NCBI RefSeq assembly: GCF_003056355.1
Contig: NZ_PYVW01000011.1
Coordinates: 1-64,000, forward strand
From: Devosia naphthalenivorans
GTDB taxonomy: Bacteria; Pseudomonadota; Alphaproteobacteria; Rhizobiales; Devosiaceae
DNA: 64,000 nt
Reading direction: 5' to 3'
The stretch's first letter is position 1. Each line of letters opens with the position of its first letter. Position numbers and translations under genes: made by a program. This document shows positions 51,346 through 61,368 of the stretch, in pieces. Below the pieces are notes generated by a model. That model made no database searches, was not told where the DNA came from, and was given only the letters and a program-made list of their open reading frames with translations.

Positions 51346-51703
51346 CAAGCGCTCCCTATTGGCAGGTTTCCTACTGGCCTTCGCGGTATTGACGGTCGAA
51401 CCCGCTCTGGCCTCCAGCGGCGGCGGCCTCCCTTGGGAAGGCCCCCTGCAGCAGATCCAGCAATCGATCACCGGGCCCGTCGCTGGCTTCATTGCCTTGG
51501 CTGCGGTCGCAGTGGCCGGTGGCATGCTGATCTTCGGCGGTGAGCTGAACGATTTTGCCCGCCGGCTGATGTATGTCGTGCTGGTCGCCGGCATCCTGCT
51601 GGGCGCCACGCAGATCGTCGGGCTGTTCGGCGCCTCAGGCGCATCTATCGGCGAGGTCGGAGCGGCCGCCTGGTCCGGGGCAGGGGAGGGAGCTCATGGC
51701 TGA
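51335..51703 (+). CDS. trbC: Conjugal pilin TrbC (VirB2-like)
   Basis: 122 residues from ATG 51335, overlapping the trbB stop by 11 bases; AGGAGA precedes it. A signal peptide ([25 protein letters not shown]) and two membrane helices ([21 protein letters not shown] and [19 protein letters not shown]) define the pilin subunit that is cleaved and, in TrbC, cyclised. Normal length. Second gene of the operon. Confidence 0.92.
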   Translation: MTHSKRSLLAGFLLAFAVLTVEPALASSGGGLPWEGPLQQIQQSITGPVAGFIALAAVAVAGGMLIFGGELNDFARRLMYVVLVAGILLGATQIVGLFGASGASIGEVGAAAWSGAGEGAHG

Positions 51704-51995
51704 AGCCAGCGCTCCCCTTGCGCGCTCACGCATCCATCGCGCGCTCTCGCGCCCAAGTCATCTGATGGGCGCCGATCGCGAACTGGTCCTGCTGACCGGG
51801 CTGGCGACGGTAATTTTGATCTTTGTGGTGCTGACCTGGTTTTCCGCTCTGCTAGGGATTGCCATCTGGATCGGCGTTGTTGGCGCGTTGCGGATGATGG
51901 CCAAGGCCGATCCGGTGATGCGGCAGGTGTATCTGCGTCACATCACCTATCGCCAGACATACCGCCCGACGTCTTCCCCCTGGCGTCGGTACTGA
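51696..51995 (+). CDS. trbD: Conjugal transfer protein TrbD (VirB3-like)
   Basis: 99 residues from ATG 51696, overlapping trbC by eight bases. Short inner-membrane protein with a hydrophobic hairpin ([34 protein letters not shown], about 31-64), preceded by [18 protein letters not shown], typical of TrbD. Acts with TrbE in pilus assembly. Confidence 0.92.
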   Translation: MAEASAPLARSRIHRALSRPSHLMGADRELVLLTGLATVILIFVVLTWFSALLGIAIWIGVVGALRMMAKADPVMRQVYLRHITYRQTYRPTSSPWRRY

Positions 51996-52002
51996 GACGC
52001 TG

Positions 52003-54453
52003 ATGGTTGCCCTTCGCCAGTTTCGCAACACGCGCCCGTCCTTCTCGGACCTCGTCCCCTATGCCGGGCTGGTCAGCGATGGCGTGCTCCTGCTCAAGGA
52101 TGGGAGCTTGATGGCGGGGTGGTATTTTGCCGGCCCGGATTCAGAGAGCTCGACCCATCTCGAACGCAACGAGGTGTCACGCCAGATTAACGGCATCCTG
52201 TCCCGATTGGGCTCTGGCTGGATGATCCAGGTCGAAGCGGTGCGGGTGCCCACAATTGCGTACCCAGCTAGCGACCACGGTCATTTTCCTGATCCCGTGA
52301 CGCAGGCCATCGACAATGAGCGGCGCGCTCATTTTGAAGCCGAGCGCGGGCACTACGAAAGCCAGCATGCGCTGATCCTGACCTATCGGCCGCCGGAGCC
52401 CCGCAAGTCGGCCATGACGCGCTATGTCTATTCGGATGTCGAGAGCCGCTCCGAAACCTATGCCGACACGGTGCTAGAGAGCTTCCGCTCCTCCATCCGC
52501 GAGGTTGAGCAATATCTCGGCAATGTGCTGTCGATCCGACGCATGGTCACGCGCACGGTAGTCGACCCAGAGACCGGGCGCGCGGCGCGGTATGATGAGC
52601 TGTTCCAGTTTATTCGCTTCTGCATCGTCGGCGAAAATCATCCGGTCCGGCTGCCAGAGATCCCGATGTATCTCGACTGGCTGGCTACAGCCGAGTTCCA
52701 TCACGGGCTCTCGCCCATGGTGGATGGACGCTATCTGGCCGTGGTGGCCATTGATGGCTTTCCGGCCGAGAGCTGGCCTGGCATCCTGAACCTGCTTGAT
52801 CTGATGCCGCTCACCTATCGCTGGTCGAGCCGGTTTGTTTTTCTCGATGAGCAGGAGGCCCGGCAAAGGCTCGAGCGCACCCGCAAGAAATGGCAGCAGA
52901 AGGTGCGGCCCTTCTTTGACCAGCTGTTTCAGACCCAGAGCCGCTCCGTCGACCAGGACGCCATGCAGATGGTGGCTGAGGCCGAGGACGCCATCGCCGA
53001 AGCGTCCTCGCAACTGGTGGCCTATGGCTACTACACCCCCGTTATCGTGATGTTCGACACCGATAATACCCGCTTGCGCGAACAGGCCGAAGCGGTACGC
53101 CGCCTGATTCAAGCCGAGGGCTTTGGCGCGCGGATCGAGACCCTGAACGCCACCGAGGCCTATCTCGGCAGCCTGCCGGGCAATTGGTACGCCAATATCC
53201 GCGAACCGCTCATCAACACCCGCAACCTGGCAGATCTGATCCCAGTCAATTCAGTATGGTCGGGCAGTGCCACAGCACCATGCCCATTCTATCCGGCCGG
53301 ATCGCCGTCGCTGATGCAGGTCGCCAGCGGCTCCAGTCCGTTCCGGCTGAACCTGCATGTCGACGACGTTGGCCACACGCTGGTCTTCGGACCAACCGGA
53401 TCGGGGAAATCGACCTTGCTGGCGCTGATCGCCGCTCAGTTTCGGCGCTATGCCAGCGCGCAAATTTTTGCCTTCGATAAGGGCAAATCGCTGTTGCCGC
53501 TGACCCTCGGCGCCGGCGGCGATCACTATGAGATCGGGGCAGGGGAGGGCGGTGCAGCACTGGCCTTCTGCCCGCTGTCCGAACTCGACACCGACGGCGA
53601 CCGCGCTTGGGCCGCCGAGTGGATCGAAACTCTCGTCGCCATGCAGGGCGTCATCATGACGCCGGATCATCGCAATGCCATTTCGCGGCAGCTTGGCCTC
53701 ATGGCCTCGGCTCCTGGCCGATCGCTGTCGGACTTTGTCAGCGGGGTGCAGCTGCGCGACATCAAGGATGCCCTGCACCACTATACGGTCGACGGGCCGA
53801 TGGGCCAACTGCTCGACGCCGAAGAAGATGGCCTGACCCTTGGCGCGTTTCAGTGCTTCGAGGTCGAAGAGCTGATGAATATGGGCGAGCGCAATCTGGT
53901 GCCAGTGCTGCTCTACCTGTTTCGGCGGATCGAAAAGCGCCTCACCGGGGCGCCGAGCCTGATCGTCCTCGATGAGGCCTGGCTGATGCTGGGTCATCCC
54001 ACCTTCCGCGACAAGATCCGGGAATGGCTGAAAGTGCTGCGCAAGGCCAATTGCGCGGTGCTGCTCGCCACCCAGTCGATTTCTGATGCAGAACGCTCCG
54101 GCATCATCGACGTGCTGAAAGAAAGCTGCCCGACCAAGATCTGTCTACCGAATGGCGCGGCGCGCGAGCCGGGCACGCGCGAGTTCTACGAGCGGATCGG
54201 CTTTAATGAACGCCAGATCGAGATCGTGGCCACGGCCACACCCAAGCGCGAATACTACGTCGCCTCGCCCGAAGGCCGACGGCTGTTCGACATGGCGCTC
54301 GGACCTGTGGCGCTCGCCTTTGTCGGCGCCTCCGGCAAGGACGACCTCAAACGCATCCAGCAACTCACCCAGCAGTACAGCGCCGATTGGCGGGCGGTCT
54401 GGGTGACGGAAAGGGGGATCGGCAATGCCGAAAATATTCTCGCCCGCAAATAA
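52003..54453 (+). CDS. trbE: Conjugal transfer ATPase TrbE (VirB4-like)
   Basis: 816 residues, the expected size. N-terminal CagE/TrbE domain (FSDLVPYAGLVSDGVLLLKDGSL), then the ATPase domain with Walker A GPTGSGKST (about 463-471), Walker B LIVLDEAWLMLGHP (about 652-665) and the LLATQSISDAERS motif. Energises pilin handling and transfer. All motifs intact; starts seven bases after trbD and overlaps trbJ by 29 bases. Confidence 0.95.
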   Translation: MVALRQFRNTRPSFSDLVPYAGLVSDGVLLLKDGSLMAGWYFAGPDSESSTHLERNEVSRQINGILSRLGSGWMIQVEAVRVPTIAYPASDHGHFPDPVTQAIDNERRAHFEAERGHYESQHALILTYRPPEPRKSAMTRYVYSDVESRSETYADTVLESFRSSIREVEQYLGNVLSIRRMVTRTVVDPETGRAARYDELFQFIRFCIVGENHPVRLPEIPMYLDWLATAEFHHGLSPMVDGRYLAVVAIDGFPAESWPGILNLLDLMPLTYRWSSRFVFLDEQEARQRLERTRKKWQQKVRPFFDQLFQTQSRSVDQDAMQMVAEAEDAIAEASSQLVAYGYYTPVIVMFDTDNTRLREQAEAVRRLIQAEGFGARIETLNATEAYLGSLPGNWYANIREPLINTRNLADLIPVNSVWSGSATAPCPFYPAGSPSLMQVASGSSPFRLNLHVDDVGHTLVFGPTGSGKSTLLALIAAQFRRYASAQIFAFDKGKSLLPLTLGAGGDHYEIGAGEGGAALAFCPLSELDTDGDRAWAAEWIETLVAMQGVIMTPDHRNAISRQLGLMASAPGRSLSDFVSGVQLRDIKDALHHYTVDGPMGQLLDAEEDGLTLGAFQCFEVEELMNMGERNLVPVLLYLFRRIEKRLTGAPSLIVLDEAWLMLGHPTFRDKIREWLKVLRKANCAVLLATQSISDAERSGIIDVLKESCPTKICLPNGAAREPGTREFYERIGFNERQIEIVATATPKREYYVASPEGRRLFDMALGPVALAFVGASGKDDLKRIQQLTQQYSADWRAVWVTERGIGNAENILARK

Positions 54454-55225
54454 ACTTGCCGTCGCAGCTCTTGCCATTGCGAGCATGATGCAGATCGGCC
54501 CAGTCCATGCCGGGGCCGTCACCGGCAACGCGACGGAATGGACCCAAATCCTCAACAATCTCGAATTGGTGGGTCTGAGCGGGCAGTCGGCCGAGCAATT
54601 GCAAAATCAGGCGACGCAAATCTCCCAGCTCGCCGAGCAAATCCAGAACCAGATCCAGATTTATGAGAACATGCTGCAGAACACGTTGCAGCTTCCCGAC
54701 CATGTCTGGGGGCAGGTCGAAAGCGATCTGACGCGCCTCCAAAGCCTCGTCACCCAGGGGCAGGGCATCGCGTTTTCGATGGGCAATATCGACGATGTGC
54801 TGAAACAGCGGTTCCAAAGCTTTGGCGAGTTCCAAAGCGGCCTGGCCGATGGCCAGGACTTCTCCTCCAGCTACCAGGATTGGTCGGATACCAACCGCGA
54901 CACCATTGCGTCAACGCTACGGGCTGCGGGGTTCACCGCCGAACAATTTGGTTCGGAAGAAGCCACGATGGGACAATTGCGTTCCATGTCGCAAAGCGCC
55001 GTCGGGCAAATGCAGGCGCTGCAGGTCGGGCACCAGATTGCGGCCCAGCAGGTCGCCCAGTCCCAGAAGCTGCGCGGTCTGGTCTCCCAGCAAATGACCA
55101 TGATGGCCACCTGGTATCAATCCGAACAGGCCAGCAAGGACCTGGCCCAGACCCGACGCGAGGAATTTTTCAAGTCAACCGCGCCGGCAACCTCGGGCGG
55201 CCAGACGATGGAGCCGCGCTGGTGA
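54425..55225 (+). CDS. trbJ: Conjugal transfer protein TrbJ (VirB5-like)
   Basis: 266 residues with a signal peptide (LAVAALAIASMMQIGPVHA-GAVTG). The mature part is mainly long helices rich in Gln (QSAEQLQNQATQISQLAEQ), coiled-coil-like, as in TrbJ/VirB5 minor pilus proteins. Located between trbE and trbK. Confidence 0.92.
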   Translation: MPKIFSPANKLAVAALAIASMMQIGPVHAGAVTGNATEWTQILNNLELVGLSGQSAEQLQNQATQISQLAEQIQNQIQIYENMLQNTLQLPDHVWGQVESDLTRLQSLVTQGQGIAFSMGNIDDVLKQRFQSFGEFQSGLADGQDFSSSYQDWSDTNRDTIASTLRAAGFTAEQFGSEEATMGQLRSMSQSAVGQMQALQVGHQIAAQQVAQSQKLRGLVSQQMTMMATWYQSEQASKDLAQTRREEFFKSTAPATSGGQTMEPRW

Positions 55226-55416
55226 ACCGGGTCGTTGTAATTGTGGCGGCGTTCTGCGTCGTGATCGGCATAGCCGTGACTATATGGACGACGAGGGCTC
55301 CCTCGGTCACGTCGCTCGCCCCCGGACCCAGTGCCATTCCACCCCAACAGTTTGACACCACCGGTGGCCAGCAATTGCAGCCACGCTGGAGCCAGGAAGA
55401 CGGGCCGGGCAAATGA
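55222..55416 (+). CDS. trbK: Entry-exclusion protein TrbK
   Basis: 64 residues from GTG 55222, which overlaps the trbJ stop (GTGA), and the stop overlaps the trbL start (ATGA). An N-terminal hydrophobic segment (VVVIVAAFCVVIGIAVTIW) anchors a short periplasmic tail ending GQQLQPRWSQEDGPGK. TrbK in this operon position is the entry-exclusion factor; this is the short, non-lipoprotein form. Identified by position and shape. Confidence 0.78.
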   Translation: MNRVVVIVAAFCVVIGIAVTIWTTRAPSVTSLAPGPSAIPPQQFDTTGGQQLQPRWSQEDGPGK

Positions 55417-56579
55417 GGTCACCAATCGGCAAGGCCGCTTTTACTGCCTGTATTGGCCTCCTGATCCTGACAGTACCGGCCTTTGCCCAGGACGGATCAT
55501 TGTTGACGAACCTTGAGAACGAGGTCGCCAGCGCTGCACAGGGCTGGGAAACGACCGTTTTACAGGCCGCGCGGTCGCTGTTCTGGATCCTTGCTAGCAT
55601 TGAAGTGGGCATTGCCGCGGTCTGGCTCGCCCTGGCGGCCGCTTCGCTCGATACCTGGTTCGCAGAACTGGTGCGGCGCATCATGTTCATCGGCCTGTTC
55701 GTCTTCATTCTCGAACAGGGGCCGGACTTTGCCAAAGCCATGGTCGACAGTCTGTTCCAGATCGGCGCCGGCGGCGGCTCGGCCTCGCCGGCCAACGTCT
55801 TCAATGCCGGATTGCAGGTGGCCAGCGCCATGTCGAGCAAGGCGCAGTTCGGCCTGTTCGAGGACAATGCACTGGCGATCGCCGCCGTCTTTGCGATGAT
55901 TGTCGTCGTCATCTGCTTCAGCCTGGTCGCCGCAATCTTCATCGCCGTGATGGTTGAAATGTATGTCGGCCTGCTGGCCGGCATGATCATGCTGGGTCTG
56001 GGTGGCTCAAGCTTCACCAAGGATTTTGCCGTCCGCTATCTGGTCTATGCCTTTTCCGTCGGCATGAAGCTGATGGCCTTGGTGATGATCGCCCGGATCG
56101 GCTCCGAGGTCTTGGTCAATCTGGCAGATGGCCCAGAGGCTGCGGATGAGTTCCTCTCGACGCTCGCCATTGGTGGCATCTCCGTCGTCGTCTTCATAAT
56201 CTCGATCTATGTGCCCAACATCATCCAGGGCGTGGTGCAGGGGGCTTCGGTGGCCGGTGGGATGGAGGCCATCCGCCACGGTGGCCAGGCAGCAAGCTTT
56301 GCTGCCGGCGGCGCTGCGCTGGCGTCGGGTGGCGCGCGGGCAGGGGCGGCAGCCTATTCTGACGCCCGCGCCGCCGGTGCATCCTTTGGGTCGGCCGCAC
56401 TCAAGGGTATGGCATCGGGCGCCAGTGCTGCTGGAGGCGCCCTAAGCGCTGCTGCGCGAGACAAAGCCATCGGCGTGCCGGGGACCTGGGGGGCATCCAC
56501 ACTCGGTCTGGCCAATTCCAAACTCGATCAGTCCCAAGGTCGGCCCACCACCAAACCATCAAGCGACGACAAGGCGTAA
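55413..56579 (+). CDS. trbL: Conjugal transfer protein TrbL (VirB6-like)
   Basis: 388 residues. Signal-like N-terminus (AAFTACIGLLILTVPAFA-QDGSL), six or so membrane helices in the middle (for example MIVVVICFSLVAAIFIAVMVEMYVGLLAGMIMLGLGG) and an Ala/Gly-rich, probably cytoplasmic C-terminal tail. It is the polytopic inner-membrane channel component. Confidence 0.93.
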   Translation: MRSPIGKAAFTACIGLLILTVPAFAQDGSLLTNLENEVASAAQGWETTVLQAARSLFWILASIEVGIAAVWLALAAASLDTWFAELVRRIMFIGLFVFILEQGPDFAKAMVDSLFQIGAGGGSASPANVFNAGLQVASAMSSKAQFGLFEDNALAIAAVFAMIVVVICFSLVAAIFIAVMVEMYVGLLAGMIMLGLGGSSFTKDFAVRYLVYAFSVGMKLMALVMIARIGSEVLVNLADGPEAADEFLSTLAIGGISVVVFIISIYVPNIIQGVVQGASVAGGMEAIRHGGQAASFAAGGAALASGGARAGAAAYSDARAAGASFGSAALKGMASGASAAGGALSAAARDKAIGVPGTWGASTLGLANSKLDQSQGRPTTKPSSDDKA

Positions 56580-56589
56580 GTAAGCAATA

Positions 56590-57252
56590 ATGGCTGGACG
56601 CAACTCACCCGAAAATCCCTATCTTGCTGCGCGCCAGGAATGGAACGAACGCTACGGCTCCTATGTGAAGGCCGCCACAGCCTGGCGCATCGTTGGCGTC
56701 ACCGGCATGCTGATGGCCGTGATCGGCTTTTCATACGCGCTCTATCAAAGCACGCAGGTCAAACTCGTGCCCTATATTGTCGAGGTCGATCAGCTCGGCA
56801 CAGCCGCCAGCGCCGGCTTCCCGCAGCAAATCGAATATGCCGATGCGCGCGTGGTCCGCGCCACGCTGGGCAGCTTTGTCGCCAATTTCCGCTCGGTGAC
56901 GCCAGATGCTGTGGTGCAGAAGCAATACATCGACCGCACCTATGCGCATTTGCGCACGTCCGACCCGGCCACCGAAAAGGTGAATGCCTGGTTTCGGGGC
57001 AACTCGCCCTTCGACCGCGCCCGCACCATGACGGTTGCCATCGAGGTTACCAATATCGTGCCGCTGTCGAACCAGAGCTTTCAGGTCGACTGGACCGAAT
57101 ATGAACGCGACCGACAGGGCAAGGAACTCGGCATGCGTCGCTTCCGCGGTATTGCCACCGTCACCCTGACGCCGCCCCAGGATGAGGCGGTGATCCGCTT
57201 CAACCCCATCGGGCTTTACCTCAAAGATTTCGACTGGACGGCGCAGCTGTGA
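56590..57252 (+). CDS. trbF: Conjugal transfer protein TrbF (VirB8-like)
   Basis: 220 residues: a short cytoplasmic N-terminus ([25 protein letters not shown]), a single membrane helix ([20 protein letters not shown]) and a periplasmic VirB8-type domain ([13 protein letters not shown]..., [15 protein letters not shown]). Bridges inner-membrane and core complex. Confidence 0.94.
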   Translation: MAGRNSPENPYLAARQEWNERYGSYVKAATAWRIVGVTGMLMAVIGFSYALYQSTQVKLVPYIVEVDQLGTAASAGFPQQIEYADARVVRATLGSFVANFRSVTPDAVVQKQYIDRTYAHLRTSDPATEKVNAWFRGNSPFDRARTMTVAIEVTNIVPLSNQSFQVDWTEYERDRQGKELGMRRFRGIATVTLTPPQDEAVIRFNPIGLYLKDFDWTAQL

Positions 57253-57272
57253 GTGCCCGGAGGATGATTTTT

Positions 57273-58097
57273 ATGCGTTCACCCGCTATGTGGCACGTCG
57301 CTCTCTGTGCCGCCCTGCTTCTGCCTGCAACAACTCTCGACGCCGCAGCCCAAGCCCTCAGCCGTAACGAAGCGCGCGCCACCCAACTTTCCGGGCAGTG
57401 GCAGGAAGGGCAGGGGGTCGTCACCCGTGGCCCCGATGGCAAAGTGATTTTCTTGTTCGGCGAGGTCCAGCCATCGGTGGTGTGTTCGCCGCTTCAGGTC
57501 TGCGATATCGAGCTGCAGGCTGGCGAGATCGTTCGGGATGTGCTGCTCGGCGACACGGTCCGCTGGAAGGTCGAGCCCGCAACGTCGGGCGCACCGGGCG
57601 GGCAGGCCGTGCATCTGATTGTCAAACCCTCTGAGGCGGGCTTGACCACGTCCATGGTGGTGACAACGTCGCGGCGCACCTATCACATTCAACTCAAATC
57701 GCATCGGGACCAGTATATGGCCCGGGTCGGCTTCGAGTACCCCGAAGACATCAATGCGCGCTTTGCTGAGATCAACGCCCGCATGGAAGCCAGCATCGTA
57801 CCGGGTGCGGGCATCGCGGCTGACCAGCTCAATTTCGCCTTCCGGATAAGCGGCGCAGCACCCTGGCGCCCGACCCGGATCTACAGCGACGGGCAAAAGA
57901 CCTACATCCAGTTTCCCTCTTCGTTGTCTGGTCAGGACGCCCCGGTCCTCTTCGTCGTATCTGGCGGCGAAAACCGCATCGTCAACTATCGGATGAACGG
58001 CGCCATGATGGTGGTCGACTACTATATCGATCAGGCGATCCTGGTTTCGGGCGTCGGCAGGCAACAGCAAAAAATTACCATCAGGCGGGGAGGATAG
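57273..58097 (+). CDS. trbG: Conjugal transfer protein TrbG (VirB9-like)
   Basis: 274 residues from ATG 57273, which has GGAGG nine bases upstream; a GTG at 57249 coupled to trbF and an ATG at 57264 are alternatives. Signal peptide ([21 protein letters not shown]), then the VirB9/CagX domain ([30 protein letters not shown]) and a C-terminal part beginning [26 protein letters not shown]. Outer-membrane-side core component with TrbH and TrbI. Confidence 0.93.
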   Translation: MRSPAMWHVALCAALLLPATTLDAAAQALSRNEARATQLSGQWQEGQGVVTRGPDGKVIFLFGEVQPSVVCSPLQVCDIELQAGEIVRDVLLGDTVRWKVEPATSGAPGGQAVHLIVKPSEAGLTTSMVVTTSRRTYHIQLKSHRDQYMARVGFEYPEDINARFAEINARMEASIVPGAGIAADQLNFAFRISGAAPWRPTRIYSDGQKTYIQFPSSLSGQDAPVLFVVSGGENRIVNYRMNGAMMVVDYYIDQAILVSGVGRQQQKITIRRGG

Positions 58098-58100
58098 ACC

Positions 58101-58568
58101 GTGCGCCCCTTGTCCTTGCTCATCCGCATCGTGATGGCTCTCGCCTGCGCGACGCTACTCACGGCCTGCCAGACTCTTGGACCAACCGGGTTGGTCCCGA
58201 GCACCGTCAGCACGGACCTGACGCCAGAGACCGCCAGCATCATCGCCAGCGATATGGTGGGCCGCTTCGCTGAGCAGATCGACCCTGGCAACACCACGAT
58301 CCACATTGCGCCCGATACCTCGCTATTCGGCCAGGCGCTTGAGGCCTCCCTGCGCAGTTGGGGCTATGCCGTCCTCACCGACCAAAAGACCGACAACACC
58401 GGCGCCATCCCGCTTGCGTATGTCGTTGATGACTTTGAAGGCAGCGTTCTCGTGCGACTGTCGACGCAGAGCCTCGACCTCACCCGCATGTATAAAGTTA
58501 CCGCGGGAGGAGCCACGCCAACCAGCCCGCTTTCGATCCAGCAGCACGGCACAGCAGGTACCCCATGA
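58101..58568 (+). CDS. trbH: Conjugal transfer lipoprotein TrbH (VirB7-like role)
   Basis: 155 residues from GTG 58101. Lipoprotein signal with lipobox LLTAC (Cys24). The rest is a small periplasmic domain (ASDMVGRFAEQIDPGNTTIHIAPDTS and VLVRLSTQSLDLTRMYKV). Stabilises the outer-membrane core. Overlaps trbI by four bases. Confidence 0.9.
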   Translation: MRPLSLLIRIVMALACATLLTACQTLGPTGLVPSTVSTDLTPETASIIASDMVGRFAEQIDPGNTTIHIAPDTSLFGQALEASLRSWGYAVLTDQKTDNTGAIPLAYVVDDFEGSVLVRLSTQSLDLTRMYKVTAGGATPTSPLSIQQHGTAGTP

Positions 58569-59875
58569 CCGAGTCGTTGAAACTCGGCGGTGTCGATCCT
58601 GCAGCGGGCCCAAAGATCCGGCGCCTCAACCGGGTGCCCGTTATCATCGCCATTGCCCTGGTGGTGGTCTTTCTTGCTGTGATATTTTACGGGCTCACCT
58701 CCCGTGGATTGCGGTTTGGTGACAATGCCGATGACGGCGCAACGGGTTCCCGATCAGCCTCGAGCTATGCCGATCAACTGACGCGGGGCGTTCCCGACGG
58801 CATCATTGGTGAGCCGGTCCCGACACAGCTCCAGCCGAGACCGGTAGAAGCGACTGAACCCTCAACCAACCCCTTCGCTCCGCACCCGGAGCCCAAGCCA
58901 CTCGCCGGGCAGCCTGCATCAACAGGGCTCGAGTCTGAGGAAATCTGGCGGGCCCGCCTCGAGCGTGAGCAGCTCGAACAATATCTACGCGAGCAACACC
59001 GGCAGCGCATGGCTCGCGTGCAGGCCAACGATGCTGCATTCGACTCCCCGATTGCTGTCAGCATCGATGACCGCAAGGCAAATACAACTGACACCGCGAC
59101 GATCACGTCACCCGCAGCGGGGGGCGCGCAAACGAACCGTCCCCCGAACGCGATCGACCTCTATGCGGCAGCCATGCAAGACGGGTTAGGCGGGCAAGCC
59201 ACCGATCCCAACGGACAGGCGGCCAAGGAGCGCTTTTTCAACCAGGACATTCGCGAGCTTGGTTATCTGCCGAATTCAGTGGTGCCGCAGATTTCGCCCT
59301 ATGAACTGAAGCGGGGCTCCGTTATCCCCGCCACCCTCGTTACCGGTATCAACTCCGATCTTCCCGGCCGCATCACCGCCCAGGTCAGCCAAAATGTCTA
59401 TGACAGCGCCACCGGGCAGCATTTGCTCATTCCGCAGGGTTCAAAACTCTTTGGCCGCTACGATTCCAATGTCTCATTCGGGCAAAACCGGGTTCTGGCG
59501 ATTTGGACGGATATCATTTTTCCGAACGGCTCGACTTTGCAGATTGGCGGCATGGCGGGAACAGACGCCGCCGGCTATGGCGGGTTTACGGACCGTGTCG
59601 ACAACCACTATCTGCAAACATTCGGCTCAGCGATCCTGGTCGCGTTGATCGGCGCTGGCACAGAGATGATGATCCCGCAGGATCGAAATACGTTCGGAAA
59701 TGCCGACAGTGCCGAGGATGCCGCACGACGGTCGTTCGCCGAAACCTTTGGCCAGATGTCTCAGCAGACAGCTTCAAAGAACCTTGATGTGCAACCCACT
59801 TTGGAGATCCGGCCTGGATACAAGTTCAATGTGCTCGTTGATCAGGATATCCAGCTTCCTGGCCCGGGTCGCTAG
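58565..59875 (+). CDS. trbI: Conjugal transfer protein TrbI (VirB10-like)
   Basis: 436 residues. One N-terminal membrane helix (VPVIIAIALVVVFLAVIFYGL, about 25-45), a Pro-rich linker (about 70-130), and the VirB10/TrbI domain in the second half (YELKRGSVIPATLVTGINSDLPGRITAQVSQNVYDSATGQHLLIPQGSKLFG). Spans from inner to outer membrane. Last gene of the complete trb operon. Confidence 0.95.
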   Translation: MTESLKLGGVDPAAGPKIRRLNRVPVIIAIALVVVFLAVIFYGLTSRGLRFGDNADDGATGSRSASSYADQLTRGVPDGIIGEPVPTQLQPRPVEATEPSTNPFAPHPEPKPLAGQPASTGLESEEIWRARLEREQLEQYLREQHRQRMARVQANDAAFDSPIAVSIDDRKANTTDTATITSPAAGGAQTNRPPNAIDLYAAAMQDGLGGQATDPNGQAAKERFFNQDIRELGYLPNSVVPQISPYELKRGSVIPATLVTGINSDLPGRITAQVSQNVYDSATGQHLLIPQGSKLFGRYDSNVSFGQNRVLAIWTDIIFPNGSTLQIGGMAGTDAAGYGGFTDRVDNHYLQTFGSAILVALIGAGTEMMIPQDRNTFGNADSAEDAARRSFAETFGQMSQQTASKNLDVQPTLEIRPGYKFNVLVDQDIQLPGPGR

Positions 59876-60125
59876 TCATCAGAGAGGCCCAGGCATTCGA
59901 AAAACCGGATACGCAACATTAGACACGCAGCGGCTCAATGAGCCGAAAAACAATCGCTAAATGATCGCCAATTTGGATTGCGCTTGCTGTATCGCAACAC
60001 TCAGTTTTTGTAGTTCTGTGCCCCTAAACATCTCGCTTACAAGCCATCCCGCCGGACAAATGATATTTGACGTGGCGAGCAATGTTTTGCAGGTGCCGAT
60101 GTCATGACGTGGAGGATCCCCCATC

Positions 60126-60836
60126 ATGCGGTATCTTGACTGCCACCTCGGAAATCTCATCGATGCATTAGCGGTTTGTCAGAATGAGGATGCAGTGCAA
60201 TTCGCGCTAAAATGCCTAGCGACCAATGCCGGGTGTACGCATTATTCCTATGTCGAGCTTCGCCCTGCCGGTCATCGGGTGTGCTCTACCTATCCCGTCG
60301 ACTGGCAGAAGCGGTATATTGAGCAGAACTATATTACGCTCGACCCAACCGTAATCCAGGCGGGACGAACGATGCGGCCAGTCCCTTGGTCCTATGCTGA
60401 CAAGCATCGATACGATGACAAAACCCGTCTGTTCTTCGAGGAAGCACGCAAATTTGGCATTGCTTCAGGAATTATCTTGCCAATCAGAGCTGGTTTTGGC
60501 ACGACCGTGTTCCTCTCGCTGGCAACCGAACGGGAAGCCACAAACAAGATAGCCGTCCGCGACCGCGCCTATGCAGCGACAGCGGTCGCCTTCGTTCACA
60601 GCAGCTTCATGCGATTAAGCAAGACAGTGCTGGGGGCCAACGACGTCCCTCTTTCACCTAGAGAGCTGCACTGCGCGGCTTGGGCAGCCATGGGCAAGAC
60701 GAAGGCTGAAACTGGCTCTATGTTGGGTCTCTCAGAAAAGACTGTCCGGTTTTACCTTGAACGGGTCAGGGAAAAGCTGAACGCAACGAATGTTACGCAT
60801 GCCGTTCGTATCGGGACGATGCGGAACCTGTTCTGA
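60126..60836 (+). CDS. LuxR-family quorum-sensing regulator, TraR-like
   Basis: 236 residues from ATG 60126 with GGAGG ten bases upstream. An autoinducer-binding domain (about 15-160) keeps the acyl-homoserine-lactone contacts of TraR: Trp60, Tyr64, Asp73, Pro74, Trp88 and a Gly near 115. The C-terminal HTH (LSPRELHCAAWAAMGKTKAETGSMLGLSEKTVRFYLERVREKLNATN) is GerE-type. It lies 250 bases after trbI, as traR does in several rhizobial plasmids, and is the natural partner of the 18-bp palindromes at 50133 and 50231. No luxI/traI or traM is present in the window, so the signal may come from elsewhere. Confidence 0.9.
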   Translation: MRYLDCHLGNLIDALAVCQNEDAVQFALKCLATNAGCTHYSYVELRPAGHRVCSTYPVDWQKRYIEQNYITLDPTVIQAGRTMRPVPWSYADKHRYDDKTRLFFEEARKFGIASGIILPIRAGFGTTVFLSLATEREATNKIAVRDRAYAATAVAFVHSSFMRLSKTVLGANDVPLSPRELHCAAWAAMGKTKAETGSMLGLSEKTVRFYLERVREKLNATNVTHAVRIGTMRNLF

Positions 60837-60981
60837 GCCCATCATCTGCGCCGTAGCGATCAAACCTCGATATTGCTAGCTCGTCGGCACACCAGCAGAC
60901 CTGCCTTTCGAATCCACACCAGAACATTGCCCGCCCATAGGCTTCCGGTCGTGCAGACAACGCATCCGATTTTTAATGGGA

Positions 60982-61368
60982 CTAGACTTTGACGATAGGG
61001 CCCGTATATCGCGCAACGAGTGCATCCACTGTCAGCAGCGAGATCCCTTCGACCATTGATTGAGCAATGAGGATGCGGTCGAAGGGATCCTTATGAATTG
61101 CGGGGAGATCATCAACTGCCACGGCATGCGCGCTGCTGATAGGTAGTTCCTCATATCCGTTATCAAGCAGGCCGCGGCGCAGCAGTCGCGGATCTACGTT
61201 GAAGTCGGCACGCCCAAGCCCCCGCTTGATGGCAACTTCCCAAAGGCTGGCTGGGCTAAATAGCAGCTGGCTTTGCGGATCTTCGATTGCCTGCAAGGCT
61301 GTGGCGGATAGTTTCTCTGGCTCTGCTGCCACCCATAGCAGCAGATGGGTATCGAGCAGCAGCTTCAT
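60982..61368 (-). CDS. vapC: VapC-type PIN-domain toxin
   Basis: 128 residues, PIN domain. Acidic residues: Asp6 (LLLDTHLLLW), Glu44 (SLWEVAIKRG) and Asp97/98 (IHKDPFDRILIAQS). VapC toxins are RNases acting on tRNA or rRNA. The start overlaps the antitoxin stop by four bases (61365-61368). Complete length. Confidence 0.9.
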   Translation of the reverse strand: MKLLLDTHLLLWVAAEPEKLSATALQAIEDPQSQLLFSPASLWEVAIKRGLGRADFNVDPRLLRRGLLDNGYEELPISSAHAVAVDDLPAIHKDPFDRILIAQSMVEGISLLTVDALVARYTGPIVKV